From NCBI GenBank assembly GCA_050250875.1, contig JBFWNV010000001.1, forward strand, positions 1,488,001 through 1,552,000: DNA of 64,000 nucleotides, given 5' to 3'. A program made the position numbers and the translations under genes. Source of the DNA: CAWAYR01 sp050250875. Its GTDB lineage: Bacteria; Acidobacteriota; Vicinamibacteria; Vicinamibacterales; UBA2999. A model generated the notes under the pieces. That model was not told where the DNA came from. It made no database searches and saw nothing but the letters and a program-made list of their open reading frames with translations. Shown here piece after piece: positions 8,853 through 17,336 of the stretch; the stretch's first letter is position 1; each line of letters begins with the position of its first letter.

Positions 8853-10280
8853 CTACCGCGTCGGCGCCGGCGGCAGGTACGGATCGCGGGCGCCGACCGG
8901 CACGTGCGGAAAGCGCGCCGTCGTCGCCACGAAGTCGGCGACGAGCTTGTCGATCACGCCGGCCACCCACGGATTGGCGTCCTTCACGTCGGTGTCCTCG
9001 CGGGGGTCCGAACGCAGGTTGAACAGCCGCATCAGCGGCGGCACCGGCGGAGCGCCCGACTCGGGCACGAACACGTAGTGCAGCTTCCAGTCGCGCCACT
9101 TCACCGCGCGCAGCTGCTGGTTGGCGTAGAGCAGCACGTGGTCGCGGGCCGAGGTCTGCCGGGCGCCGGTGAGCAGCGGCAGCTGATCGAGGCCGTCGAA
9201 CGCGCGGTCCTTCGGGACGACATCGGCGCCGGCGGCCGCGGCGAGCGTCGGGAACAGATCCACCTGGTGGACCAGTTCGTCGGTAACACGTCCGGCCGGG
9301 ATGCGTGCCGGCCAGCGGATGATGCACGGCGTGCGGATGCCGCCCTCCATCACGCTGTTGTAGTAGCCCGACCACGGCCCCGGCGAGCCGCGCCATGGCC
9401 GGCGCTGTTCCGGGCCGTTGTCGGTGCACCACAGCACGAGGGTGTCGCGGGCGATGCCCAGCCGGTCGAGGGCGTCGAGCACGCGGCCGACGTTGAAGTC
9501 CATCTCGGCCATCGCATCGCCGACGTCGCCGGCGCCGGACCTGCCGGCGAAGTCGGGATGCGCCAGCGTCGGGAAGTGCACCTGGGTCATCGGGTAGTAG
9601 AGGAAGAACGGCCGCTTCGCCTTCACCTGCCGCTCCATGAAGGCGATGCCGCGATCGGCCGACTCGCGGTCCACGGTGCGCCGCGTGTCCATGTCGAACG
9701 GCTTCACGTCGCGCGGCGAGCCGTCGGCGGTGCCCTCCCAGATGAACGACGTCCCCGGCGTCTTCTGGCCCTGCGCGATGGTCGTCTGCGCCTCGTTGCT
9801 GGTGCGCGGGATGCCGTAATACTCGTCGAAGCCCTGGCGCGACGGCTCGCGGCCCGCGGGCCGATCGCCGCCGAGGTGCCACTTGCCGAAGAGGGCGGTG
9901 GCGTAGCCCGCCGATTTCAACGCCTCGGCCAGCGTCACCTCCCACAGCGTCATGCCCGACGGCTGCGCCGCGCCGGTGCGGATCGCGTAGCGGCCGGTCA
10001 TCAGCGCCGCCCGCGACACCGTGCACGAGAACTCGACGTTGAAGTTGGTGAGGCGTACGCCCTCGGCGGCCATCCGGTCGATGCGCGGCGTGAGGTTCCC
10101 GCGCACGCTGCCGTAGGCGCCCACTTCGCCCCAGCCGAGGTTGTCGGGAAAGATCAGGACGATGTTGGGGCGAGCCGCCGGCGTGCCCTGCGCGGCCACC
10201 GCGGCGGGCCATGCGACGGCCGCCGCGAGGACGGCCATCGTGCCTGCGATCAGTCCAGCCGTCAGGCGCGCTCGGGTCAT
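8853..10280 (-). CDS. Exported type I sulfatase (arylsulfatase family)
   Basis: 475 residues. I chose the ATG at 10280 because it overlaps the upstream stop as ATGA and is followed by a signal peptide (LTAGLIAGTMAVLAAAVA). Family motifs: PNIVLIFPDNLGWGE near 39-52 (Asn where many sulfatases have a second Asp), the formylglycine site SCTVSRAALMTGR with Cys86, GKWHLGG, CTDNGPEQ, and a C-terminal PREDTDV. Cys86 must be oxidised to formylglycine by a maturase (FGE or anSME); none is in the window. Position +2 of the CxPxR core is Val instead of the usual Pro or Ala. The substrate is a sulfate ester, identity unknown. It is the second gene of a two-gene operon. Confidence 0.93.
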   Translation of the reverse strand: MTRARLTAGLIAGTMAVLAAAVAWPAAVAAQGTPAARPNIVLIFPDNLGWGEVGAYGSVRGNLTPRIDRMAAEGVRLTNFNVEFSCTVSRAALMTGRYAIRTGAAQPSGMTLWEVTLAEALKSAGYATALFGKWHLGGDRPAGREPSRQGFDEYYGIPRTSNEAQTTIAQGQKTPGTSFIWEGTADGSPRDVKPFDMDTRRTVDRESADRGIAFMERQVKAKRPFFLYYPMTQVHFPTLAHPDFAGRSGAGDVGDAMAEMDFNVGRVLDALDRLGIARDTLVLWCTDNGPEQRRPWRGSPGPWSGYYNSVMEGGIRTPCIIRWPARIPAGRVTDELVHQVDLFPTLAAAAGADVVPKDRAFDGLDQLPLLTGARQTSARDHVLLYANQQLRAVKWRDWKLHYVFVPESGAPPVPPLMRLFNLRSDPREDTDVKDANPWVAGVIDKLVADFVATTARFPHVPVGARDPYLPPAPTR

Positions 10281-10696
10281 CGTCCCTCCACCGGTCCGGC
10301 GCTCGCCTCGTGCAGGTCGAGCGCCCACTCGACCCCGTCGGATTCGATCACGAGATACGACACGCGGGGCTCGTCTTCGGCGAAGACCGCGGCGTCGCCG
10401 CCGCCGCGCACGTCGAGAATGGTCTGCAGCGGCCGGCCGCTGATCGCGCTGTGCAGCGACACCCGCAGCCGCCCGGCACCGGGCGTGGTCTCGCGGGCCT
10501 GCCAGCGCAGCTTCAGCGCGCCGGTGGTCACGTCGAACGAGTCGGTCTGCCGATCGCCGCGGCCCGACCAGGTGCCGACGGCGCGCCAGACGGCCTCGGA
10601 GGGAGCGGCCCGTGTCCCCGGTGCCGCAGCGTCCCGGCAGCCGGCGCCGAGCGACACCGTCACCGCCAGGAGAAGCGTCCCGCAGCGCTTGGGCAC
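10277..10696 (-). CDS. Small exported protein, possible lipoprotein, upstream of the sulfatase
   Basis: 139 residues from the GTG at 10696. The start opens KRCGTLLLAVTVSLGAGC, a short signal ending in a Cys that could be a weak lipobox. The mature part has a NPCBM-like feel: a TWSGRGDRQTDSFDV opening, LKLRWQARETTPGAGRLRV and a closing stretch ending EWALDLHEA. Such small beta-sandwich proteins occur widely, but I cannot name a family with confidence. Its stop overlaps the sulfatase start (ATGA). The spacer of 107 bases to the FAD subunit gene holds a very GC-rich direct repeat (ccccggg units near 10780-10800) and nothing else. Confidence 0.65.
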   Translation of the reverse strand: MPKRCGTLLLAVTVSLGAGCRDAAAPGTRAAPSEAVWRAVGTWSGRGDRQTDSFDVTTGALKLRWQARETTPGAGRLRVSLHSAISGRPLQTILDVRGGGDAAVFAEDEPRVSYLVIESDGVEWALDLHEASAGPVEGR

Positions 10697-10803
10697 AGAA
10701 GCATTCTGCACCGTCGGAGGCCAGCAGCCTCGCGCCCCGACGAGTATTTGCCAGCCCGCGCCGCGCGCCGCGCGCCCCGGGCCCCGGGCCCCGGGCCCCG
10801 GCT

Positions 10804-11817
10804 CTACGTCGTCGCCGGCAGCGGCCCGCCGCGCACCGCCCGGCGCACGAGGTTGCGCATCAGCGGGATCTTGTAGGCGTTGAAGCGCAGCGCGCGGGCG
10901 CCTTCGATGGCCAGCTCGCCGGCCCGCGTCGCCGTGTCCTCGGTGATCCGCTGTCCGGCCAGCGCCGCCTCGACGGCGCGCAGCCGCAGCGGCCGGGCGG
11001 CGACGGCGCCGACGGCGACGCGCGCCTCGCTGATCCGCCCGCCGCTCTCCCTGATCGCCGAGGCGACGTTGACCAGCGGGAAGTCCCACACCTGACGATC
11101 GCGCACCTTCTCGAAGTAGAAGCGGGCGCCGGCCCACGCCGCCGGGATGCGGATCGCGGTGAGCAGCTCGCCCGGCTGCAGCACCGTCATCTTCGTGATG
11201 TCGATGTCGGGCCCGAGGAAGTAGTCGGCGGCGTTGACGACCCGTTCGCCGCCGCGGCGGCGGATCACCATCTGCGCGTCGAGCGCCATCAGCGCCGGCG
11301 CCGTGTCGGACGGGCTCACCGCCACGCAACGGTCGGCGCCGAGGATGGCGTGCTCGCGGTTCACGGCGGTGGGCGAGTCGGCATAGCAGATGTTGCCGCC
11401 GGCGCGGTAGCACGACCAGCCGCGGCGGTAGTACCAGCAACGCGCGTCCTGCGACACGTTGCCGCCGAGCGTCGCCTGGTTGCGGATCTGCGGCGAGGCG
11501 ACCAGGCCGGCCGCCTCGGCCAGCAGCCCGAAGCGCTCCCGCACCTGCGGATGCTCGGCCACGTCCACCAGCGCGGTCATGGCGCCGATCTCGAGGCCGC
11601 CGTCGGCCTCGCGGATGCCGCGCAGCGCGTCGATCTGGCTCAGGTCGACGACCGCCGCCGTGCGCTTGGTGCGGTCCTTGAGCCAGTCGAACGAGTCCAT
11701 GCCGCCGGCCAGCACCCAGGCCTCGGCGCCGCGGGCGTCGAGCAGGTCGAGCGCGTCGTCGACGCTGCCCGGCTGGAACAGCTGGAACGGGGGAATCACG
11801 TCGTGCACGAGAGCCAT
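10804..11817 (-). CDS. Molybdenum hydroxylase FAD-binding subunit (PaoB/YagS-like)
   Basis: 337 residues. It has the FAD-binding fold of CO dehydrogenase/xanthine dehydrogenase medium subunits: LAGGMDSFDWLKD near the N-terminus, NQATLGGNVSQ (pyrophosphate loop) and the C-terminal CO_deh_flav_C-like region. The insert CWYYRRGWSCYRAGGNIC carries three close cysteines that match the extra [4Fe-4S] site of E. coli PaoB/YagS. It passes electrons from the iron-sulfur subunit to an acceptor. It is last in the order FeS, Mo, FAD, whereas E. coli has FeS, FAD, Mo. It lacks its own signal and would be exported by hitch-hiking on the Tat signal of the FeS subunit (inference from the PaoABC system). Confidence 0.93.
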   Translation of the reverse strand: MALVHDVIPPFQLFQPGSVDDALDLLDARGAEAWVLAGGMDSFDWLKDRTKRTAAVVDLSQIDALRGIREADGGLEIGAMTALVDVAEHPQVRERFGLLAEAAGLVASPQIRNQATLGGNVSQDARCWYYRRGWSCYRAGGNICYADSPTAVNREHAILGADRCVAVSPSDTAPALMALDAQMVIRRRGGERVVNAADYFLGPDIDITKMTVLQPGELLTAIRIPAAWAGARFYFEKVRDRQVWDFPLVNVASAIRESGGRISEARVAVGAVAARPLRLRAVEAALAGQRITEDTATRAGELAIEGARALRFNAYKIPLMRNLVRRAVRGGPLPATT

Positions 11818-11832
11818 GGCGTTGTCCTCCCC

Positions 11833-14310
11833 CTAAATGTGCGCCGTGAGCGGTTCCTGCATCGGCCGCCCGTGTTCGAGCGACATCAGCAGGGTGTCGA
11901 GGGTGACCGGGGCGCGCTTGAACGCGTCGTCGCCGAGCGCGGCCATGATCGCGTTGATGATCGCGCAGGCCCCGGCGGCCACCGGCGGTTCGCCGATGCC
12001 GCGGGCGCCGACCGGCGTCTCCGGATCGGGCAGATCCACGGCCGCCCACTGCATGTTGCGCGGGATGTCGAGGATGGTCGGCGGCCGGCTCTGGTACATC
12101 CGCGTCGCCAGCGCCACGCCGTAGTGCTGGTCGTAGACGGTCTTGAGGGCCAGCGCGTGGCTCATGCCGAGCACCGAGCGGCCGAGCAGCTGGCCGCCGT
12201 AGGCGCGCGGGTGGACGATCGTGCCGGAATCGCCGACCGCGGTGTAGTCGAGCACCTTGTAGGCGCCGGTCTCGACGTCCACCTCCACCTCGGCGAAGCC
12301 GGCGGCGAACGAGAAGCTGGTGCCGTCGCGCTTGTAGGTGTCGCGGGCCACGCCCATCAGGCCCTGGCCGGCCAGCGCGGTGGCCGACGCGGTGGTCACC
12401 TTGTTGATGTTCTCCGGCAATTCGTGGCCGTCGTACCTGCCGCCCATCTCGACGGCGAGCGCGGCCACCTGGGCCCAGCTGAGCGACCCGCCGCTGCCGG
12501 CGATGCGTCCGTTGACCACGCGGTACGACTCGGCGCCGCCGCCCAGCTTCCTGGCCGCGATCTCCTTCGCCTTGGCGATGGCGTCCGATGCCGCGGCGTG
12601 CGCGGCGCGGGTCATCGCGTGGGTGGTCTGGCTGCCGCCCGACACGCACGTCCACGGCAGGTGCTGCGAGGTGTCGCCCCAGGCGATCACGACGTCCTCC
12701 CACGGGATGCCGAGCATCTCGGCCGCCGGACGATGGACGTCGAACACCGACTCGGTGCCGAGGTTGCCGACGCCCGACTGCACGTACATCTTGCCGTCGG
12801 GCTTGACCACGAACAGGCCGTCGAAGCCGACCGAGCCGGCCACGAACGTACTCACCGCCACGCCGGCGCCGCGCACGGTCGAACCCGTGCGCTTGCCCGA
12901 GCGCGCCTTGCGGGTCTCCCAGTCGAACATCGCCGCGCCCTTGTCGAGCGCCTCTTTCACGAACGCGCTGGTGGCGTAGCCGCGCTGGCCCTGGGCGTTG
13001 GCCGGGCCGAGCCTGGCCTTGCCTTCGGGCGCGTTGAGGCGCCGGATGGCCACCTGATCGACGCCCAGCTGGCGGGCCGCCTTGGTGATCACCGGCTCGA
13101 CCATCATGATCGCCTGCAGGCCGCCGGGCTGGCTCTGCGCGCGCCGCGGCGGGGTGTTGGTGAGCACGGTGATCGACCGCGACCGCATCGCCACCGGCTG
13201 GTAGAGCAGCGACACGAAGCGGCCGCCGCCGGCCGAGTCGTTCTGGGCCTCGTAGGCGCTGTTCTCGCCGATGAGGAACAGGTCCATCGCCAGCAGCCGG
13301 CCATCCTTGCCGAAACCGGCCTTGACGCGGCCGTGCATCCCGGGGCGGATGCCGCCGATGTACTGCTCTTCCTCGCGGGTGATGCGCATCATCACCGGGG
13401 CGTTGGCCTTCTTGGCCAGCAGCGCCGGGATCATGCAGATGACCGCGCCGGTGGCCCGGCTGCCGAAGCCGCCGCCGGTGTACTCGGTGATGAGCACGAC
13501 GTTCTCGGCGGGGATGTTCATCCAGCGCGAGATCGACGCCACCGTCTGCACGGCGCTCTGCGTGCCGGTGTGCATGTAGAGCTTGTCGCCGCGCCAGTAG
13601 GCCATGGCGGTGCGCGGCTCCAGCACGTGGTGCTGGTTGTTGGCCATCGAGAAGGTCTCGTCGAGGACGAGCGCCGCCTCCTTGAAGCCGGCCTCGACGT
13701 CGCCGTAGCTCCACTCGAGCTGCGGCTTGCCCATCGGCATCCGGCCCTGGTCGTACTCGGCGAAGTCCTCCGCCGTCCACTTGAGCGGCTGGACCACCAG
13801 GGGCCCAGGCGGCTGGCCCGGCTGAGCCGGCGTGCGGCCCCAGGTGTTGCCTTCGACGCGCGGGTTCCCGCTGGCGGGCCGCAGCGACTCGAGCGGATCG
13901 ACCACGAAGGGGAGCGGCTCCCAGTCGACGCGAATCGCCTCGATCGCCGCGCACGCCGTCTCCTCGTCCACAGCGGCCACCGCGAGCACCGGCTCGCCGG
14001 CGTAGACCGGCTCGTCGGTGAGCGCCTTCTCGCCCATCGGGTTGGCGCGTATCGTCTCGCCGAGGTCGGTGACGGTGTCGGCCGGGGCCGGCAGCTCGGA
14101 CGCGCGCAGGATGGCGCGGACGCCCGGCATCGCCTCGGCGGCGCTGGTGTCGACGCTGCGCACGCGGGCGTGCGGCAGCGGGCTCAGCAGCAGCTTGGTG
14201 AAGAGCATGCCGTCGGCGCGGAAGTCCTCGGCGTACTTGGAGCGGCCGGTGACTTTGGCCAGGAGGTCCGGCGTGACGTAGTTCTGCCCGACGAGTTTCG
14301 CGTCAGCCAC
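11833..14310 (-). CDS. Molybdenum hydroxylase large (molybdopterin-binding) subunit, PaoC/xanthine-dehydrogenase family
   Basis: 825 residues with the two-part aldehyde oxidase/xanthine dehydrogenase fold: the a/b hammerhead domain in the first ~150 residues and the Mo-cofactor region after it (GGGFGSRATGAVICMIPAL, and the C-terminal GARGIGEPPVAAGACAI with the catalytic Glu). Family enzymes hydroxylate aldehydes or N-heterocycles using molybdopterin cytosine dinucleotide. The substrate cannot be told from sequence; the closest style is periplasmic aldehyde oxidoreductase. The start overlaps the FeS subunit by 8 bases and the FAD subunit starts 15 bases after its stop, so this is one operon. 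No cofactor-insertion chaperone (PaoD/XdhC) is present in the window. Confidence 0.95.
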   Translation of the reverse strand: MADAKLVGQNYVTPDLLAKVTGRSKYAEDFRADGMLFTKLLLSPLPHARVRSVDTSAAEAMPGVRAILRASELPAPADTVTDLGETIRANPMGEKALTDEPVYAGEPVLAVAAVDEETACAAIEAIRVDWEPLPFVVDPLESLRPASGNPRVEGNTWGRTPAQPGQPPGPLVVQPLKWTAEDFAEYDQGRMPMGKPQLEWSYGDVEAGFKEAALVLDETFSMANNQHHVLEPRTAMAYWRGDKLYMHTGTQSAVQTVASISRWMNIPAENVVLITEYTGGGFGSRATGAVICMIPALLAKKANAPVMMRITREEEQYIGGIRPGMHGRVKAGFGKDGRLLAMDLFLIGENSAYEAQNDSAGGGRFVSLLYQPVAMRSRSITVLTNTPPRRAQSQPGGLQAIMMVEPVITKAARQLGVDQVAIRRLNAPEGKARLGPANAQGQRGYATSAFVKEALDKGAAMFDWETRKARSGKRTGSTVRGAGVAVSTFVAGSVGFDGLFVVKPDGKMYVQSGVGNLGTESVFDVHRPAAEMLGIPWEDVVIAWGDTSQHLPWTCVSGGSQTTHAMTRAAHAAASDAIAKAKEIAARKLGGGAESYRVVNGRIAGSGGSLSWAQVAALAVEMGGRYDGHELPENINKVTTASATALAGQGLMGVARDTYKRDGTSFSFAAGFAEVEVDVETGAYKVLDYTAVGDSGTIVHPRAYGGQLLGRSVLGMSHALALKTVYDQHYGVALATRMYQSRPPTILDIPRNMQWAAVDLPDPETPVGARGIGEPPVAAGACAIINAIMAALGDDAFKRAPVTLDTLLMSLEHGRPMQEPLTAHI

Positions 14311-14950
14311 GGGTCACCCCCCGCGAGAGCTCGGCGCCGCGGTGCAGCGCCGTGAGGATCTTGTCGTAGTCCTGGCAGCGACAGAGGTTGCCCGACACGC
14401 CGTGGGCCAGCTCCTCGCGCGTCGGGTTCGGGTGCTTCTTCAGGTAACCGACGGTGGTCATGATGAAGCCCGACATGCAGAAGGCGCACTGGAAGCCCTG
14501 CTGCTCGACCACGCCCTGCTGCACCGGATGCAGCGTGCCGTCGGCGGCGGCCAGTCCTTCGATGGTCTGAATCGACTTCGCCCGCACCGAGTGGGTGAGC
14601 ACCGAGCACGAGTAGCGCGGCACGTCGTCGACCAGCACCGTGCAGGCGCCGCACTCGGCCCGGTCGCAGCCCAGCTTGGTGCCGGTGAGCCCCAGCTTGT
14701 AGCGCAGCGTCGTCGCCAGCGTCTCCTGCGGCGCGACGTCCACCCGCCGGGTCTGGCCGTTGACGGTGAGGGTGAGCAGACGCTCGACCGCCCCGGTGCG
14801 GGCCGCCTGGCCCGAGACGAGCGGGCTGTTGCGGAACAGGTAGGCGGCCGAGGAGACGGCCGCCCCGCCGGCGATCACGCCTTTGATGAAATTGCGCCGG
14901 GTCACCGCCGCGGCCGCGGGGTGGGTGGACTGAAGGTCGTCGTGGGACAT
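14303..14950 (-). CDS. Molybdenum hydroxylase [2Fe-2S] subunit with Tat signal (PaoA/YagT-like)
   Basis: 215 residues. A Tat signal with RRNFI at residues 18-22 precedes a hydrophobic stretch. The plant-ferredoxin-type cluster ligands are Cys95, Cys100, Cys103 and Cys115 (GCDRAECGACTVL); the second cluster uses CAFC and CRC motifs near residues 155 and 192. The subunit relays electrons from molybdenum to FAD. Being the only subunit with a signal, it should carry the folded trimer through Tat, as in PaoABC. It is first in the operon. The 270-base region upstream (14951-15220) holds repeat sequence and the promoter area of the opposite gene. Confidence 0.95.
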   Translation of the reverse strand: MSHDDLQSTHPAAAAVTRRNFIKGVIAGGAAVSSAAYLFRNSPLVSGQAARTGAVERLLTLTVNGQTRRVDVAPQETLATTLRYKLGLTGTKLGCDRAECGACTVLVDDVPRYSCSVLTHSVRAKSIQTIEGLAAADGTLHPVQQGVVEQQGFQCAFCMSGFIMTTVGYLKKHPNPTREELAHGVSGNLCRCQDYDKILTALHRGAELSRGVTRG

Positions 14951-15030
14951 GGCACGTCTCCAGCACGTCGCCGGACGGCGACGGGTCCGCGAATCCGTCG
15001 ATCGCGCGGACTATACCCCCACTCGCGTGG

Positions 15031-15105
15031 CGGCGCCAGTTTGTAACGGGGTCTGACCCCATTCTGGGTGGAGCTTGAACAGGGGCCAGGCCCCTTCCCG
15101 GCGCC
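15031..15105. repeat. Dimeric palindromic repeat, copy 1 (GGGGTCTGACCCC / GGGGCCAGGCCCC)
   Basis: GGCGCCAG at the left edge is followed by palindrome GGGGTCTGACCCC (15048-15060), the spacer ATTCTGGGTGGAGCTTGAAC, and a second palindrome GGGGCCAGGCCCC (15082-15094). Read on the minus strand it follows the same order as the copies at 19232 and 35296: palindrome, CAAGCTC-type spacer, palindrome, GGCGCC. It lies between the divergent molybdenum hydroxylase operon and the exported-protein operon. Confidence 0.75.
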
Positions 15106-15220
15106 GGCGGGGTGGCGAATCCCGCGCGCGCCCGCCGCGCCCAGGATTGCCGGCTCGCCAGCTCGACATTCCGTGATACAACGCCCCGCGTCGGCGGTCC
15201 CGTTCCACGCGGAGGGCGTG

Positions 15221-16057
15221 ATGGCAGCGCGCATCACACGGCGGCTGGGCCTGGTGATCCTGTCGGCGCTGGTGGCCGGCGTGTCGCTGCCGCTCTCGGC
15301 GCAGGGCGTGCTGTCGCAGCTGGGGCTGACCGAGGCGCGGGCGCGTGAGTTCGTGCTCGCCGAGGTGAAGTCGCCGAGCGCGCCCAGCCGGCGCAGCCCC
15401 GTCGCCGTCGCCGGGCACCGCGCCTTCTACAAGCTGCCGCGGGCGGCACGAGGGCCGGCGGCCACCGCGCTCTTCGCCTGGGCGAAGGGCTACGTCCAAT
15501 CAGCGGCGTTCACGGCCGCCTACGCCGAATACCGGCAGGGCGTGATCGGCACCACCGAGCCAGCCGCGGCGCCGTCGGTGGAGGCCCGGCTGACGGCGCA
15601 ACTCGACGAGATGCGGGCGGCCGCGGAGCAGGCGAAGCAGATTGCCGCCGCGCTGCCGCCGGCCGAACGTGAGGCGCTGCTGGCGCAGATCGAGGCGCAA
15701 GCGGCGCAAGTGGCCAGCCCGCAGTTCCAGGCCCAGCTGCGCGCCGGGCTCGAGCAGGAGTCGGCTGACAGGGCCCAGAGCGAGACCGATCGCCTGAGCC
15801 GCGACACCGAGCGCTACCCGGTGGATCCGACCCCGATCATCGCCGGCCACCTGCACGCGTTCCTCGACGCCACCGCCGACGCCGACTTCACCGCCCGCAC
15901 GATCAACCTCACCGGCGGACCCGACGGCATCGAGTTCGTCGAGCCGGCGCACCAGGACAAGTCGTGGATGTGGCAGCTGGCCGTCCTCGCCGGCCCCGAA
16001 GCCACCGCCGCGGCCCGCACCGCCGCCGCGGCCTGGCTGGCGGAGATCGCGCGATGA
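15221..16057 (+). CDS. Exported coiled-coil protein of unknown function
   Basis: 278 residues. The ATG at 15221 was chosen over in-frame upstream codons because GGAGGG precedes it and it opens a signal peptide (LGLVILSALVAGVSLPLSAQ). Residues ~115-190 are helical and Ala/Gln/Glu-rich (ARLTAQLDEMRAAAEQAKQI onward) with heptad-like spacing, probably a coiled coil. The C-terminal part includes PIIAGHLHAFLDATADADF and WMWQLAVLAGPEAT. No family was recognised. Its stop overlaps the start of the RCC1-repeat gene (ATGA), so it is the first gene of a three-gene exported-protein operon. Confidence 0.75.
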   Translation: MAARITRRLGLVILSALVAGVSLPLSAQGVLSQLGLTEARAREFVLAEVKSPSAPSRRSPVAVAGHRAFYKLPRAARGPAATALFAWAKGYVQSAAFTAAYAEYRQGVIGTTEPAAAPSVEARLTAQLDEMRAAAEQAKQIAAALPPAEREALLAQIEAQAAQVASPQFQAQLRAGLEQESADRAQSETDRLSRDTERYPVDPTPIIAGHLHAFLDATADADFTARTINLTGGPDGIEFVEPAHQDKSWMWQLAVLAGPEATAAARTAAAAWLAEIAR

Positions 16058-17316
16058 GCGGGCTCGATCGGCGGCAGGCGCTGGCCCTGCTGGCCACGAT
16101 GCCGCTCGCGGCGCGCGCGGCCCGGGCGCAGACCCGCGCGACCGCCGCTCACCGCGTCGTGCTCGGCTACCGGCACGGGCTGCTGCTCGAACCCGGTGGC
16201 ACGCTGCAGGCGTGGCACGTCGAGCGCGGGCGCGACGCCACCGCCCCCGATGCCCTTGGCCTGGGCCACAACCGTCCGCTGCGCACCTACACGCTGGCGG
16301 CGGTGGCGAACCTGACCGACGTGGTGGCCGCTGCCGCCGGCAGCGGCTGTTCGTTCGCGCTGCGTCGGAGCGGGGAGCTGATGGCCTGGGGCCTGAACGC
16401 CGGCGACGGGTTGCTGGGCACCACCCCGCGCGAGTTCGTCGAGACGCGTGCGTCGTGGGGACCGAATTCGCACGTGCCCGTGCCGCAGGCGGTCCGCTTC
16501 GATGCCGTGGACGTCTCGGTCGGCGCCGCGCACGTCCTGGCGCTCACCCGCGACGGCCAGGTCTACGCCTGGGGGCGCGGCAACCTGGGCCAGCTCGGCG
16601 TCGGGCCGATGCCGGTCATCCAGTTCAAGACGCGCGCGCCCGCGGCGATGCCGTATGTGCCGTTCCCCGTGCCGGTGCCGGGGTTGAGCGATGTCGCGGC
16701 GATCAGCGCCAGCGGCAGGCATTCGCTGGCGCTGATGAAGGACGGGACGGTGCGCGCCTGGGGCGAGAACCGGTGGGGCGCCGTCGGTGACGGCACGACG
16801 ACGAATCGCGCCGCGCCGGTGGCGGTGCCCGGCGTGCGTGGCGCGACTGGCGTGGCCGCCGGCGCCGGCGGGTTTTCGGTGGCGCTGCTCGCCGACGGCA
16901 CGGTGATGACCTGGGGCAACCGGCTGCTCGGCGCGCTGGGACGCACTCCGGACAACGACAGCCGGCCCGATCCGATTCCCGCCCTCGTGCCCGGGGTGCG
17001 CGGCGTACGGGCCGTCGTCGCCGGCGAGGCGCACGTCCTCGCGCTGACCGCCGATGGCCGGGTGCTGTCGTGGGGCGACCCGGGCTTCGGCGCGCTGGGC
17101 CGCGGCGGCGGCGCGGCGCCGGCCGTGATCCCGACGCTGAGCGGGGTCGAGCACATCACCGCCCGGGGGGCGACGTCGATCGCGGTGCTCGGCAGCGGCC
17201 GAATCATGACGTGGGGCGACGTGCGCCCCTGGACCCGGCCGCCCGAGGAGGGCTCGTACGACAACTTCAGCCACCGGCCGATCCTGCTGTGGCTGAACGG
17301 CCTGGAGCAGCCGTGA
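16054..17316 (+). CDS. Exported RCC1-repeat (seven-blade propeller) protein
   Basis: 420 residues. The ATG overlaps the previous stop; the N-terminus has a Tat-like signal (DRRQALALLATMPLAARA). The rest is built of RCC1/ATS1 repeats, each ending in a WG motif: LMAWGLNAGDGLLG, VYAWGRGNLGQLGVG, VRAWGENRWGAVGDG, VMTWGNRLLGALG, VLSWGDPGFGALGRGG and a last IMTWGDVRPW. RCC1 repeats fold into beta-propellers and usually bind proteins. Bacterial exported forms are common but mostly without known partners. The two flanking genes encode exported proteins of unknown type, so the trio may form an envelope complex (inference). Confidence 0.88.
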   Translation: MSGLDRRQALALLATMPLAARAARAQTRATAAHRVVLGYRHGLLLEPGGTLQAWHVERGRDATAPDALGLGHNRPLRTYTLAAVANLTDVVAAAAGSGCSFALRRSGELMAWGLNAGDGLLGTTPREFVETRASWGPNSHVPVPQAVRFDAVDVSVGAAHVLALTRDGQVYAWGRGNLGQLGVGPMPVIQFKTRAPAAMPYVPFPVPVPGLSDVAAISASGRHSLALMKDGTVRAWGENRWGAVGDGTTTNRAAPVAVPGVRGATGVAAGAGGFSVALLADGTVMTWGNRLLGALGRTPDNDSRPDPIPALVPGVRGVRAVVAGEAHVLALTADGRVLSWGDPGFGALGRGGGAAPAVIPTLSGVEHITARGATSIAVLGSGRIMTWGDVRPWTRPPEEGSYDNFSHRPILLWLNGLEQP

Positions 17317-17336
17317 ACGGTGCCAGGGAGGGCGGG

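Noticed and set aside
10770..10803. GC-rich ccccggg repeats between the FAD subunit and the small protein as a terminator
   Set aside because: They are short tandem GC units without a clean stem-loop or T-run, more likely low-complexity sequence.
10277..13954. Long minus-strand open frame (over 1200 codons) running from the small protein into the Mo-subunit region
   Set aside because: Only its last 140 codons are real. The rest is an Arg/Gly/Ala-rich shadow of the molybdenum subunit in another frame, a by-product of high GC.
10612..14355. Long plus-strand open frame (over 1200 codons) antisense to the molybdenum hydroxylase operon
   Set aside because: The composition is His/Arg/Gly-rich without motifs, and the minus-strand subunits have all cofactor residues. 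It is a GC-driven shadow.
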